DNA of 64,000 nucleotides from DAIQNV01 sp036788215 (GCA_036788215.1 DAIQNV010000006.1:8079-72078); one strand, 5' to 3'; shown: positions 19,135 to 28,639, counted from the stretch's first letter. Notes: generated by a model from the sequence alone, not told the origin. Numbers and translations are program-made.

Positions 19135-20268
19135 ATGATGCCCGTGCCGTCACGCCCCGCGACCATTCCCAGTTCGACCGACCGCCGCCTTGCGACCGCC
19201 CTGATCGAGTGGTTCGCCTCGCACGCCCGTGACCTGCCCTGGCGGCGACCGACGACGAGCGCAACCCCCTCCGGGCGCGATCCCTACCACGCTCTGGTCG
19301 CGGAGGTCATGCTCCAGCAGACGCAGGTGAGCCGTGTGCTGGAGAAGTACGAGCCTTTCCTCAAGGCGTTCCCCACGGTCGGGGCCCTCGCGGAGGCGGA
19401 CGAAAGTCGGGTTCTCGCCCACTGGTCGGGCCTGGGGTACTACAGACGGGGTCGGAACCTGCACGCCTGTGCGAGGGCGATCGTCGGGCGCCACGAAGGC
19501 GCGGTCCCGGCGGAGGTCGCTGCCCTTCTGGCCCTCCCCGGGATCGGGCGGTACACCGCGGGGGCGATCAGTTCGATCGTTTTCGCCCGACCCGAGCCGA
19601 TCGTCGACGGGAACATCACCCGGGTCCTCCTGCGCATCGATGGCGTCGACCACGCCCACGGGTCGGCCGAAGCGTCGGAGCACGCGTGGGCCCGGGCTGC
19701 GGAACTGGTCAGGGCGACCGACGACCCGGCGGGGCTGAACGAGGCGCTGATGGAACTGGGGGCGACGGTGTGCACGCCCCGGAACGTGCGGTGCGACGCG
19801 TGCCCGGCGCGGGGCGTGTGCGAGGCGGCCCGTACTGACCGCCAGTTGGAGATCCCCCGCCCGAAGGCCCGGGCACCGAGGCAGGCTCTGTACGCCTGGA
19901 CGATGCACATCCACGCGGGGGACCGCGTGCTGCTGCGCCGCCGACCCGAGACCGGGCTGTGGGGCGGGCTCTGGGAACTGCCGACGCTGGAGACACGGGA
20001 CAGCGAGCAGCCTCCGGAGATCGCGGAGGTCGCGGGCGCGGCGCGGGTCGAGCCCAGGCCCGGGCCCGCGTTCCGCTTCGCGACGACGCACCGGGATGTG
20101 CGGTTCCAGGTGACGGAGATCGGGCCGGTGGGCAGGGCCCGCGCGAAGGCGGTCCTGGCCCGGTTCGAGGATGCTGAGTGGGTTAACCGGGGCGAGGCCC
20201 TGGGTCGGGGCCTGTCCAATCCGCAGCGCCGCCTGATCGATGCGGGCGTGGGGGAGCACCTGTTGTGA
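19135..20268 (+). CDS. mutY: A/G-specific adenine glycosylase MutY
   Basis: This base-excision repair enzyme removes adenine opposite 8-oxoguanine; 377 residues. It has the catalytic-site strand EVMLQQTQV, the helix-hairpin-helix LPGIGRYTAGAI, and the catalytic aspartate in PIVDGNITR. The [4Fe-4S] loop has cysteines 213, 220, 223 and 229 (C-x6-C-x2-C-x5-C). A C-terminal NUDIX-like 8-oxoG recognition domain contains LLRRRPETGLWGGLWELP. ATG codons at 19135 and 19138 are both possible. The stop overlaps the GTG of the next gene. Confidence 0.96.
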   Translation: MMPVPSRPATIPSSTDRRLATALIEWFASHARDLPWRRPTTSATPSGRDPYHALVAEVMLQQTQVSRVLEKYEPFLKAFPTVGALAEADESRVLAHWSGLGYYRRGRNLHACARAIVGRHEGAVPAEVAALLALPGIGRYTAGAISSIVFARPEPIVDGNITRVLLRIDGVDHAHGSAEASEHAWARAAELVRATDDPAGLNEALMELGATVCTPRNVRCDACPARGVCEAARTDRQLEIPRPKARAPRQALYAWTMHIHAGDRVLLRRRPETGLWGGLWELPTLETRDSEQPPEIAEVAGAARVEPRPGPAFRFATTHRDVRFQVTEIGPVGRARAKAVLARFEDAEWVNRGEALGRGLSNPQRRLIDAGVGEHLL

Positions 20269-21014
20269 TCGTCGCGGTCGTCATCCCGGTGTACAACGAG
20301 CGCGACCACCTGCCCAGGCTGATGGCGAAGCTCGACGCGACGCCGAGGCCCGTCGGCCCGGGCGGGCTCGCCTGCACGCGCCACGTCGTGCTCGTCGACG
20401 ATGGCTCGACCGATGGCACGCAGGACTGGATCGCGGAGCACCTCGCGGGGCGGGAGGACGTGACCTGCCTGTACGCGAAGGAGAACGCGGGCAAGGGCGC
20501 TGCGCTCCGCCGCGGCTTCGTGTGCGCGGTCGAGATGGGCGCCGACCTCGCGATCGTGCAGGACGCGGACCTCGAGTACGACCCCCTGGACCACCAGGCG
20601 GCGCTGGCGCCGATCCTCGACGGACGGGCGGACGCGGTGATCGGCAGCCGCTTCATCGGGCAGACGCACCGCGTCCTCTACTACTGGCACAGCGTGGCGA
20701 ACCGCCTGATCACCGAGTTCAGCAACATGCTGAGCAACCTGAACCTCACCGACATCGAGTGCGGCACCAAGGCCTTCAGCGCCGATGTGCTCCGCCGGCT
20801 CGACCTCAAGGAGAACCGCTTCGGCATCGAGCCTGAGATCATCGCGAAACTCGCCAAGATGCGCCTGCCGGCGGGCGAGGGGCGCGTGCGGGCGCTCCGG
20901 ATCTACGAGGTGCCGGTGAGCTACGCGGGGCGGACCTACGCGGAGGGGAAGAAGATCGGCTGGCGGGACGGGGTGGCGGCGCTGCGGTGCATTGTGCAGC
21001 ACAATGTGTTGTGA
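20265..21014 (+). CDS. Family 2 glycosyltransferase, DPM1-like
   Basis: This 249-residue GT-A enzyme resembles dolichol- or polyprenyl-phosphate sugar transferases. It opens with VVIPVYNERDHLP, followed by VDDGSTDGTQD, ENAGKGAALRRGF, the metal motif QDADLEYDP, IGSRFIG and the late ECGTKAF phrase. There are no C-terminal membrane helices, so it is the soluble DPM1 type. The GTG start overlaps the mutY stop (GTGA), implying coupled translation. It probably supplies polyprenyl-linked sugars for glycans. The sugar is unknown. Confidence 0.9.
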   Translation: MIVAVVIPVYNERDHLPRLMAKLDATPRPVGPGGLACTRHVVLVDDGSTDGTQDWIAEHLAGREDVTCLYAKENAGKGAALRRGFVCAVEMGADLAIVQDADLEYDPLDHQAALAPILDGRADAVIGSRFIGQTHRVLYYWHSVANRLITEFSNMLSNLNLTDIECGTKAFSADVLRRLDLKENRFGIEPEIIAKLAKMRLPAGEGRVRALRIYEVPVSYAGRTYAEGKKIGWRDGVAALRCIVQHNVL

Positions 21015-21092
21015 AGAGACGGAGAGACGGAGAGACGGAGAGACGAAGTGGGGGAGTGGCGGAGCGGCGGAGTGGGGGAGTCGGGGAGTGGT
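21013..21092 (+). repeat. Ten-unit 8-bp purine-rich tandem repeat
   Basis: Ten consecutive 8-base units of the form G(A/G)AGNNNN lie between the glycosyltransferase stop and the next ATG. Four are GAAGAGAC or GGAGAGAC. The later ones are GGAGTGGC, GGAGCGGC, GGAGTGGG, GGAGTCGG and GGAGTGGT. The result is a GGAG, that is a Shine-Dalgarno-like core, every eight bases. Confidence 0.85.
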
Positions 21093-21110
21093 TTACCCTA
21101 CGCTTGGGGC

Positions 21111-21722
21111 ATGACCATGAAGCTCTCCGACCTTGCGTTTGGTGATCTGCTGACGAGGCTTGCTGCCAAGGAGCCCGCGCCCGGGGGCGGGGCGGCTGCG
21201 GGGATGGCGGGGGCGATCGCGTGCGGGCTGGCGTCGATGGTCGTGAACTACTCCATCGGGCGCAAGAGCCTCGCGGAGCACGAGGGGGCGCTCCGGGAGC
21301 ACCTCGCCTGGTTCGAGAGGCTCCGGTCGCTCCTGCTGGAGCTCGCGGAAGAGGATGCGCTCGCGTTTCCGGCGCTCCAGGCGGCGCAGAAGATGGACGA
21401 CACGGACCCCGCCAAGCCCAGCGAGCTAGCGGAGGCGACCGCGGCAGCAATCGGCGCGCCGATGGCGATGCTCGCGGCGTCGGGCGATCTGCTCGCCCGA
21501 CTGGAGCATCTGCCCGGGATCACCAACCCGCACCTGGCGAGCGACCTCGCGATCGCAGCGGTCCTGGGCGAGGCGGCGGCGGGCGCCGCGGCGTGGAATG
21601 TGCGTGTGAACCTCGGGCTGATCGCCGATGAATCGCGTCGGGCGGAGCTCCGTGCGGAGGTCGAGCGGCTGTTGGGGGAGGCAAGGCAGCGCCGGGCGAC
21701 GATCGAGCGGGCATGCGAATAG
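21111..21722 (+). CDS. Cyclodeaminase/cyclohydrolase family protein (FTCD-like)
   Basis: This 203-residue all-helical protein belongs to the formiminotransferase-cyclodeaminase family, which in other bacteria handles formimino- or methenyl-tetrahydrofolate. It begins LSDLAFGDLLTRLAA, then PAPGGGAAAGMAGAIAC and SMVVNYSIGRKS, then EDALAFPALQAA, and ends with NVRVNLGLIADE. These are the family's conserved segments. The start is ATG 21111 (a second ATG at 21117 is possible). No folate or histidine genes are adjacent. Confidence 0.88.
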   Translation: MTMKLSDLAFGDLLTRLAAKEPAPGGGAAAGMAGAIACGLASMVVNYSIGRKSLAEHEGALREHLAWFERLRSLLLELAEEDALAFPALQAAQKMDDTDPAKPSELAEATAAAIGAPMAMLAASGDLLARLEHLPGITNPHLASDLAIAAVLGEAAAGAAAWNVRVNLGLIADESRRAELRAEVERLLGEARQRRATIERACE

Positions 21723-21837
21723 ACCGCACCACCCGCCGCGGGGCGGCGGGTGGTGGCACCGGGCGGGCCCGGCGGACCGCAAACGCCCGTTGGATCGGGA
21801 ACAGGGGCGTGCTCCCCGCAGTTCCTACCATGCGCTG

Positions 21838-23232
21838 ATGCACTTCCGCCGGATCGATCCTACCGAAGACCCCAAAGTGGGCGAGCTCACCGAGCTCTTC
21901 CGCGTGGGGAGCACCATTACCGATCCGCCGCAGCTCCTGAGGCATTTCGGGCGATGGTTCGGGACGCAGCGCCCGGGGAATCTCTATATCTCCGCGTCAC
22001 GCCGGGGGCTGCCCCGGGACCGATTCAAGATCACGAGGCTCATGGAGGGGGGCGTTGCCCAGGCTTCGGTGGGCCCGATCCCGAACCCCTGGAAAGACTG
22101 GCAGCAGCTCGAGGCCCGGGCGGGCGGGTTCGTGGGCGAAGTCCTGAGCCTCGACCGCCCGCAGGTCTTCACCGAACTTGATCTCGCGGACGATCCGCAC
22201 ATCGGGGCTTACGCCCGGGATATGAAGTCGGCGCTCGCGGTGCCCATCTACGACGGTGGCGAGGGGCTGAACTGGTCGATCTGGTTCTACCGCACGCCCG
22301 AGCCCCCGAAGCTCGACCAGCTCCCGCAGACGCTGCTCGACAGCAACCTCCTGGGCATGGCGACGAAGAATCTCGTGGAGCGTCGGCGCAGCGATGAACT
22401 CAACACGCGCCTGACGCAGCAGCTCGAGCAGATCGCCAGCATCCAGCGGTCGCTCCTGCCCCAGCGCCTCCCGCACATCGAGGGCGCGCGCCTCGCGACG
22501 AGTTACCTGACGAGCGAGGAGTCGGGCGGGGATTACTACGACTTCTTCCGCTTCGGCGAGCGCCGGTGGGGCATCCTGATCGCGGACGTTTCGGGCCATG
22601 GCCCCGCGGCGGCGACGGTGATGGCGATGCTCCGCGCGATCCTGCACTGCTATGGCGACAACGACCCCTGCCCGGGGCAGGTGATGGAGTACGCGAACCG
22701 CAAGCTCTGCGGGAGCAACCTCGAGGGCAGCTTTGTCACCGCGTTCTTCGCGCTCTACGAGCCCGAGACGGGGCGGTTCAGCTGGGCACGCTGCGGGCAC
22801 AACCCGCCCAGGATCAAGAGGGGCGACCGCGTCTTCGAGGTCGACGGCGCGGCGAGCGTCCCCCTGGGCATCATCGACGACCTCGAGATCGAGCCCGTTT
22901 CCGCGAGGCTCGAGCCCATGGACACGGTCGTCATGTACACCGACGGCATCACCGAGGCGATGAACCCGCATCGCGAGCTCTTCGGCACCGAACGCATGGA
23001 CGAGGCGCTGAAGGGCTGCAGCGGGGAGCCCGAGTGCGTCATCGATTCCGTTCACGCACGCCTCTTCGCCCACACCGGCGTCATGAGCCGCGTGGATGAC
23101 CAGACGCTCGTCGTCCTCCGGCACATCGGCGTCGAGGCGGGGCTCGACGGGGGCCCGGCTGCGAGCGGGCTCGCGGTCGTGAGCGACGGGCCGACGCTCG
23201 AGCCGGTGGACGGGGTGAAGGGGCCGGCGTGA
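21838..23232 (+). CDS. GAF-SpoIIE serine phosphatase (RsbU-like)
   Basis: This 464-residue cytoplasmic PP2C-type phosphatase has an N-terminal GAF-like sensor (about residues 20-180, including SALAVPIYDGG), a helical linker (about 180-220), and a SpoIIE catalytic domain. The domain carries metal aspartates in GGDYYDFF (Asp232) and ADVSGHGP (Asp250), then WARCGHNPP, PLGI and MYTDGITEAMN. Such enzymes usually control anti-sigma-factor antagonists. No partner kinase or STAS protein is next to it. The ATG at 21838 is the first in frame that fits the domain. Confidence 0.93.
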   Translation: MHFRRIDPTEDPKVGELTELFRVGSTITDPPQLLRHFGRWFGTQRPGNLYISASRRGLPRDRFKITRLMEGGVAQASVGPIPNPWKDWQQLEARAGGFVGEVLSLDRPQVFTELDLADDPHIGAYARDMKSALAVPIYDGGEGLNWSIWFYRTPEPPKLDQLPQTLLDSNLLGMATKNLVERRRSDELNTRLTQQLEQIASIQRSLLPQRLPHIEGARLATSYLTSEESGGDYYDFFRFGERRWGILIADVSGHGPAAATVMAMLRAILHCYGDNDPCPGQVMEYANRKLCGSNLEGSFVTAFFALYEPETGRFSWARCGHNPPRIKRGDRVFEVDGAASVPLGIIDDLEIEPVSARLEPMDTVVMYTDGITEAMNPHRELFGTERMDEALKGCSGEPECVIDSVHARLFAHTGVMSRVDDQTLVVLRHIGVEAGLDGGPAASGLAVVSDGPTLEPVDGVKGPA

Positions 23233-23705
23233 GCGGGCGGGACTGGTTCGACAGACCCGATCCCTCGGGCGCGACCGACACGGGCGAGGTCGGCCTGCGG
23301 TTCTCGTGCACGCAGTGCGGCAACTGCTGCACCGGCGCGCCGGGCTTCGTGCACTTCACCGCGAACGAGGCGAAGGCGATGGCGGCGGACCTGGGCGTGA
23401 CGATCAACCAGTTCTTCGAGCGCTACACGCACGAGACGCCCGGCGGGCGCTCGCTGAACGAGCGGACGACGGAGTTCGGGCAGGACTGCGTCTTCCTGGA
23501 CCGGGAGACCCAGCCCGGGAAGGCGCTGTGCCGGGTGTACAGGAGCCGCCCGAGCCAGTGCCGCACCTGGCCCTTCTGGCCCGAGAACCTGCGGAGCCCG
23601 GAGGCGTGGAAGCGCGCGGCGCGGGGGTGCCCGGGCATGAACCATGGGCCCCTCTACGAGCCCGAGGTCATCCGCGTGACGGTGCGGGGGATGATGGCGG
23701 ACTGA
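23229..23705 (+). CDS. YkgJ-family cysteine-cluster protein
   Basis: This 158-residue protein has the CxxCxxCC motif at residues 27-34 (CTQCGNCC). Further cysteines lie in DCVFLD, ALCRVY and QCRTWPFWP and in a late GCPG. This is the pattern of the YkgJ/UPF0153 family, predicted to bind zinc or an iron-sulfur cluster. The GTG start overlaps the phosphatase stop (GTGA), so both are made from one transcript. Its molecular role is unknown. Confidence 0.9.
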   Translation: MSGRDWFDRPDPSGATDTGEVGLRFSCTQCGNCCTGAPGFVHFTANEAKAMAADLGVTINQFFERYTHETPGGRSLNERTTEFGQDCVFLDRETQPGKALCRVYRSRPSQCRTWPFWPENLRSPEAWKRAARGCPGMNHGPLYEPEVIRVTVRGMMAD

Positions 23706-23711
23706 AGACGC

Positions 23712-24233
23712 TCAGGCGTGCGCAGGCTCGCGGGCCGCGAGGGCTTCCCGCGCGGGGAAGAGATCGAGCAGCTTCGTCCGCCGGAAGGCGAAGATCCCGC
23801 GGACATCGCGCTCGACCGCGATCGCGTTGATGATGGGCGCGAAGGGCCCGCCCGGGGGGCGGTACTCGACGCGGTCCTTGCAGAGCGTGCCCCCCTCGTG
23901 ATCCTCGAAGGTGTGCTCGTGCCACCACTTTGCGTATGGCCCCCGGATCTGGGTATCGACGAAGCGGTGCTCCGGCTCCCAGACCGCGATCTCCGTCCGC
24001 CAGCGGATGGGCAGGCCTCGGACTTTGAGTTTGTAGTCGATCAGCGCCCCCGCCTTCATGGGGATGGGCTTGGGGGTGAGGACCTCGAAGCGGAGGATGG
24101 GCGGGGTGATTTCCTCGAGATTGTGGGCGTCCGAGAAGAATTCAAATACCTCATTCCGGGGACGTGGCAGCCAGAGTGTGGTCTCAAGGACCCAATCTGG
24201 TCCGACGCGTTGCACGGTGACCGTGTCCGTCAT
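23712..24233 (-). CDS. SRPBCC (START-like) ligand-binding protein
   Basis: This 173-residue protein is of the SRPBCC/cyclase-dehydrase type. It begins LETTLWLPRPRNEVFEFFSD, the standard 'polyketide cyclase' opening. It continues with ITPPILRFEVL, GALIDYKLKVRGLPIRW, FVDTQIRGPYAKWWHEH and a C-terminal helix with FAFRRTKL. It probably binds a hydrophobic small molecule. The ATG at 24233 is preferred over an upstream TTG. It is convergent with the YkgJ gene. Confidence 0.88.
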   Translation of the reverse strand: MTDTVTVQRVGPDWVLETTLWLPRPRNEVFEFFSDAHNLEEITPPILRFEVLTPKPIPMKAGALIDYKLKVRGLPIRWRTEIAVWEPEHRFVDTQIRGPYAKWWHEHTFEDHEGGTLCKDRVEYRPPGGPFAPIINAIAVERDVRGIFAFRRTKLLDLFPAREALAAREPAHA

Positions 24234-24699
24234 CTGGGGGGCCTCGAACAAGGGGTTTGGTGTCTGTGCGCCGGCTTTCTGACCGTGTTGACCGGATTCG
24301 CTTGGACCGGATGGCGTCTTGTCTTATCGTGAACACGCCATTCGCGGATGCCCGGGCCGTCGTCATGGTGGTGGGCCGCGGACGGTGTGGTTTCGTCGGC
24401 TTTCGCGGAGAAGGGATTCGGTTGACGCTTGGATCGGGTCGAGGTCGCGGCGCGTCGCGTCGGCCGGGGTGGCCGACGGTGATTGGGGTGCGTCCTGCCC
24501 GGAGTGGGGTGGGGGTGGATGCCCGGGGTGGTGGGGCTGAATGGGGGGCCAGGGGTGGTCCAATCTGTGTAGATTTGGTTTCGTCCGGACTCGTGCGGGT
24601 AAAGCGGGTCGACCGGTGCAGGTCGTTCCCGGGGGAAGGCGTGCGGCGGTGGCGATCCGCGTGCGTCATGCTCGCTTGTGCTTCGCAAAGGGGATTTCG
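24234..24699. other. Divergent intergenic region
   Basis: About 465 bases separate the SRPBCC gene from the serine protease gene. Reading frames across it have no start context or family match. Both promoters must be here, but I see no confident -35/-10 pair. A TTGACG box near 24422 has no convincing -10. Confidence 0.5.
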
Positions 24700-26910
24700 A
24701 TGAAGAAGATGAAGGTGTTTGGCGCCGCGACTGTCGTGGCGGTCTGTGGTCTGGCGGTCGGCGCTCACGCGGCTGAGCCGGACCTCCCGGTGGTGCCGGA
24801 CTGGACGAGCTACGAGTTTGTGATCGAGAGCGGCGCGATCGCGGCGCCGGCTGCCTTGCCGGCCACGGTCGCGGGTGAGGCTCCGGGCCAGGCTTCGAAC
24901 CACCAGATCGTGTACTCGACCGAGGTGCGGTACCCCGACAAGGAGTGGCTGCGGCTCGAGTTCGGCACGGTGGAGCTGAACGACGGCGCGTACATCGTCG
25001 TGACCTCCGCGGCGGACGGGTACTACCAGATCCTCGACGCGGTCTCGATCGAGCAGTGGGGCAACACCTCGGCGTACTTCAACGGTGACCGCCTGTTCAT
25101 CGACGTGTACACGACGCCCGGCGCCGCGGCGAGCCGCGTGGATATCGCGGGCGTGCAGGCGCCTGTGCAGTTCGTGGAGCCCCGGAGCCAGTGCGGTTCG
25201 TGGGACGAGCGGATGCCCCTGGTGGACAACCGGACGGCCCGTCACTTCCCGGTGGGCTGCACGATGTGGACCTTCAACAACCGCATGAGCGCGATGGGGA
25301 CGGCGGGTCACTGCTCGCCCTCGGGGTCGCACGTGGCGCAGTTCGATGTTCCCCTCTCAACCAGCACCGGTGCGTGGGTGCAGCCCCCGCCCGAGCATCA
25401 GTACCCGATCGACGGCGGCTCGGTCCGTCGCGTGAACGGCGGCGTGGGGAACGACTGGTCGGTCTTCGGGGTGTTCCCGAACTCGAACACGGGGCTCACG
25501 CCGGCGCAGCGGTACAAGGACACGCAGACGCTCGCGCTCAGCGTACCGCCGGTGGCTGGCCAGCAGATCCGGATCACGGGCTTCGGCAGCAACTCGACGC
25601 CTCAGCCCGTGCCGAACGAGTGGGACCTTGCGCAGAAGACGCACACCGGTCCGTATGTCTCGAACTTTGGGACCGCGCTGCGGTACGCCCCGGACACATC
25701 CGGCGGCAACTCGGGCTCGCCCGTCGTCGACGACAGCACGGGCCGGATCATCGGCGTGCACACCCACGGCGGCTGCACGACGAACGACGCAAACCCGAGC
25801 GGCAACCAGGGCACCTCGGTGGCGAACTCCAACTTCCGCGTGGCGATCGAAACGGCGCAGGGCATGGCCACCGGGCCCGGCCTGGGCGTGATCTGGTCGG
25901 AGCGGGGCGAGGACAGCCGCCCGGAGCGCATCGGTCCCGCGGGTGGCGACACGGTCACGGTGCTCATGGACCGCGACTTCACGGCTCTGCCCCCGCAGGC
26001 GAGCAGCCTGCGCATGCGGTTCGACGACGGCTCGGGCTACCAGACGATCGCCCCGAGTTCGGTCGACGGCATCCGCTACACCTTCACCTTCCCGTCGTCG
26101 GAGTGCGGCGCGACGGCGAAGTACTACTTCACCGCCAACGGCGCGAACGGGCAGAGCTTCCAGTGGCCCCTGATGGGCGACGCGGGCGCGTTCGAGGTGC
26201 TGGTGAGCGATGAGGACGAGCTCTACGCCTTCGATGGCCAGAGCAACGCCGGCTGGACCGTGAACGGCAACGCCACCAACGGGCAGTGGGTCAACGGTGT
26301 GCCCAGCACCGCGGGCAAGGGCGCTCCGTGGGTCGACGCCGATGGCTCGGGCTCCTGCTGGCTCACCGGTGAGGACTCGCCCTTCGATGATGTCGATGGC
26401 GGCTCGACCAACCTGGTCTCGCCCACCATGGACCTCAGCAACGCCACCGACCCGATCCTGAAGCTGCAGTACTTCCACTTCTCCTCCGGCAGCTCGGAGA
26501 ACTTCACGATCCAGGTCTCCTCCAACAACGGGGCCAACTGGACCACGGTCCTGACCAACCGCAACACCCGTGGCTGGACCCCCTTCGAGCTGCGGATCTC
26601 GGACGCTGTTAGCCTGACCAGCCAGTTCCGCCTGCGGTTCATCTCGCAGGACCTGGGCTCGGACAACACGGTGGAGAGCGCCGTCGACGCGATCCGCGTC
26701 GTCGAGCAGTTCTGCGCCCAGGCGGGCGGGCCCTGCAACGTCGCCGACTTCGCGGAGCCCTTCGGTGCGCTCACCTTCGCCGACGTCTCGGCGTTCCTGG
26801 CAGCGTTCAGCGCGAACGACCGCGCCGCCGACCTGGCGCTGCCCTTTGGTGAGTTCACCTTCGCCGATATCTCGGTGTTCCTGGGCGCCTTCTCCGCCGG
26901 CTGCCCGTAA
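24700..26910 (+). CDS. Secreted trypsin-like serine protease with GC-type dockerin
   Basis: This is a 736-residue exported protein with a signal peptide (MKKMKVFGAATVVAVCGLAV) and a beta-rich prodomain (about 25-150). The S1-type protease domain carries catalytic His204 (GTAGHCS), Asp252 (NDWSVFG) and Ser338 (GGNSGSPVV). A linker domain follows, then a jelly-roll domain of the kind seen before sorting signals (about 515-675, with GWTVNGNATNGQWVNG). The C-terminal module runs from CNVADFAEPFG to SAGCP. All three catalytic residues are intact. A strong terminator follows. It probably acts in extracellular proteolysis at the cell surface. Confidence 0.92.
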   Translation: MKKMKVFGAATVVAVCGLAVGAHAAEPDLPVVPDWTSYEFVIESGAIAAPAALPATVAGEAPGQASNHQIVYSTEVRYPDKEWLRLEFGTVELNDGAYIVVTSAADGYYQILDAVSIEQWGNTSAYFNGDRLFIDVYTTPGAAASRVDIAGVQAPVQFVEPRSQCGSWDERMPLVDNRTARHFPVGCTMWTFNNRMSAMGTAGHCSPSGSHVAQFDVPLSTSTGAWVQPPPEHQYPIDGGSVRRVNGGVGNDWSVFGVFPNSNTGLTPAQRYKDTQTLALSVPPVAGQQIRITGFGSNSTPQPVPNEWDLAQKTHTGPYVSNFGTALRYAPDTSGGNSGSPVVDDSTGRIIGVHTHGGCTTNDANPSGNQGTSVANSNFRVAIETAQGMATGPGLGVIWSERGEDSRPERIGPAGGDTVTVLMDRDFTALPPQASSLRMRFDDGSGYQTIAPSSVDGIRYTFTFPSSECGATAKYYFTANGANGQSFQWPLMGDAGAFEVLVSDEDELYAFDGQSNAGWTVNGNATNGQWVNGVPSTAGKGAPWVDADGSGSCWLTGEDSPFDDVDGGSTNLVSPTMDLSNATDPILKLQYFHFSSGSSENFTIQVSSNNGANWTTVLTNRNTRGWTPFELRISDAVSLTSQFRLRFISQDLGSDNTVESAVDAIRVVEQFCAQAGGPCNVADFAEPFGALTFADVSAFLAAFSANDRAADLALPFGEFTFADISVFLGAFSAGCP

Positions 26911-26965
26911 CGCTTGAGGAGCGGTCGCGCCCCGCGGGGCGACGACGGGACACCAGTGAACCACC

Positions 26966-27003
26966 GGGGCCGCTCCGATAAGGGGCGGCCCCGTTTCGTT
27001 TTT
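26966..27003 (+). terminator. Strong intrinsic terminator
   Basis: A fully paired 11-bp stem (26966-26976 with 26982-26992, one G-T pair) has loop GATAA and is followed by GTTTCGTTTTT. It ends the serine protease transcript. Confidence 0.92.
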
Positions 27004-27109
27004 GATCGCATGTGCCGGTCGGGTCGTGGGTTAAGGCGTGCGGCGGGCGCGCGGTCCCGCTACCATCGCGGCCAAGGTTCCGGTCCACGGGGGCACAGGA
27101 GAGGTCATC

Positions 27110-28639
27110 ATGCGTATTCGTTCGTTGTTGTGCGCCGTGGTCGCGGCTGGGGCCCTTGGCGGGCTTGTGGGTTCCGCGTCCGCGGATGGGCTCCGCGTCG
27201 CGGCGTGGAACATCACCAACTACACGGGCGGGCTCGCGTCGCAGGTGAAGACGGTGGTCTACGAGACCTTCGAGGGCCGCCAGCTGGCGCCGGATGTCTT
27301 CCTGCTGCAGGAGTTCAACTCCGCTTCGGCGATCGCGCTGTTCGTGGGCCACCTGAACACGGCGCCGGGCTCACCCGGGGACTGGGTCGGCGCGCCGATC
27401 ATCACGAACAGCAACTTGAACACGGGGCTCGTGTACCGGTCGAGCGCGTTCGATCTGTTGGGCACGACGCTGGTGGCGCCGGGCTCCACCTCGGCGAACC
27501 CGCGGAACATCGTGCGGTACGACATGCGGATCAAGGGGTACTCGACGGAGTCGGCGACGATCGCGTTCTACCCGACGCACATGAAGGCCGGTTCGAGCAC
27601 GAGCGACCAGAACCGTCGCCTGATCGAGGCGCAGCGGATCGTGGCGGACCTCGCGAACCTGCCGGTCGAGCGTCACTTCGTGCTCGGGGGCGACTTCAAC
27701 ACGCAGCGGTCCTCGCAGCCGGGCTTCGTCGCGCTGGTCGGTCAGCCTTACAACTCGGGGCCCTTCATCGACCCGATCAGCACGCCGGGCTCGTGGAACA
27801 ACAACGCGACCTACCGCATGATCCACACGCAGGACCCCGCGGGGCAGATGGACGACCGGCTCGACATGATCCTGCTCTCGGGGTCGATGGTCGACAATGT
27901 CGGGCTCGACTACATCGGCAGCTTCGGCACGCCCTGGAATCTCTCGCGCTGGGACGACCCGAACCACTCCTACCGGGCGTGGGGCAACGACGGCACCACC
28001 TACGACACCGTGCTGCGCACCACCGGCAACGCCCACGTCTCGCCCGCCATCGCGCAGGCGATCATCACGACCGCCGGCAACACCGGGCACATCCCGGTGT
28101 ACCTCGACCTGCGCGTTCCGGCGAAGCTCTTCGCCCTGGACACGCCCGTCGACCTGGGCACGATCACGCCCGCGGCGCAGGTGGACTTTGACCTCGCGGT
28201 CGGGAGCGCGGGCGACGCGGCGCGGTGGGGCATCGCCGGGATCGAGGAGACCCAGGTGCTCTTCACCCCCGGCCCGGGCATCGAGGCCCCGTCGGGCTTC
28301 TTTACCGACGATGCGGGCGGCGCGATCCCGACCTACACCTTCACGCTCGACGCGGGCGCGTTCACCGCCGGGCCCGTCAGCACCTTCGTCGACATCATCT
28401 CCAACGACGACGCCCGCCCGACGGTCCGCGTGCCCGTCGTCGCGACGATCGCCGCCGCGGGGTGCAACCCCGCGGACCTCGCCGCCCCGTTCGGCCAGCT
28501 GACGTTCGCGGACATCTCGGCCTTCCTTGGTGCCTTCACGGGGCAGGACCCCGCTGCCGACCTCGCGGCGCCGATCGGGGCGTGGACCTTCGCGGACATC
28601 TCGGCGTTCCTCGCGGCCTTCAGCGCCGGCTGCCCCTGA
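27110..28639 (+). CDS. Secreted endonuclease/exonuclease/phosphatase-family protein with GC-type dockerin
   Basis: This is a 509-residue exported protein. A signal peptide (RSLLCAVVAAGALGGLVGSASA) precedes an EEP domain (about residues 25-340) with VAAWNITNY, FLLQEFNS, YPTHMKAG and LGGDFNTQ. The normal SDHxP motif appears as TGHIPVY, so the histidine is kept but the aspartate is lost. A short immunoglobulin-like domain follows, then the C-terminal module from CNPADLAAPFG to SAGCP. The start has AGGAGAGG upstream. It could be a surface nuclease or phosphodiesterase with altered activity. Confidence 0.87.
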   Translation: MRIRSLLCAVVAAGALGGLVGSASADGLRVAAWNITNYTGGLASQVKTVVYETFEGRQLAPDVFLLQEFNSASAIALFVGHLNTAPGSPGDWVGAPIITNSNLNTGLVYRSSAFDLLGTTLVAPGSTSANPRNIVRYDMRIKGYSTESATIAFYPTHMKAGSSTSDQNRRLIEAQRIVADLANLPVERHFVLGGDFNTQRSSQPGFVALVGQPYNSGPFIDPISTPGSWNNNATYRMIHTQDPAGQMDDRLDMILLSGSMVDNVGLDYIGSFGTPWNLSRWDDPNHSYRAWGNDGTTYDTVLRTTGNAHVSPAIAQAIITTAGNTGHIPVYLDLRVPAKLFALDTPVDLGTITPAAQVDFDLAVGSAGDAARWGIAGIEETQVLFTPGPGIEAPSGFFTDDAGGAIPTYTFTLDAGAFTAGPVSTFVDIISNDDARPTVRVPVVATIAAAGCNPADLAAPFGQLTFADISAFLGAFTGQDPAADLAAPIGAWTFADISAFLAAFSAGCP

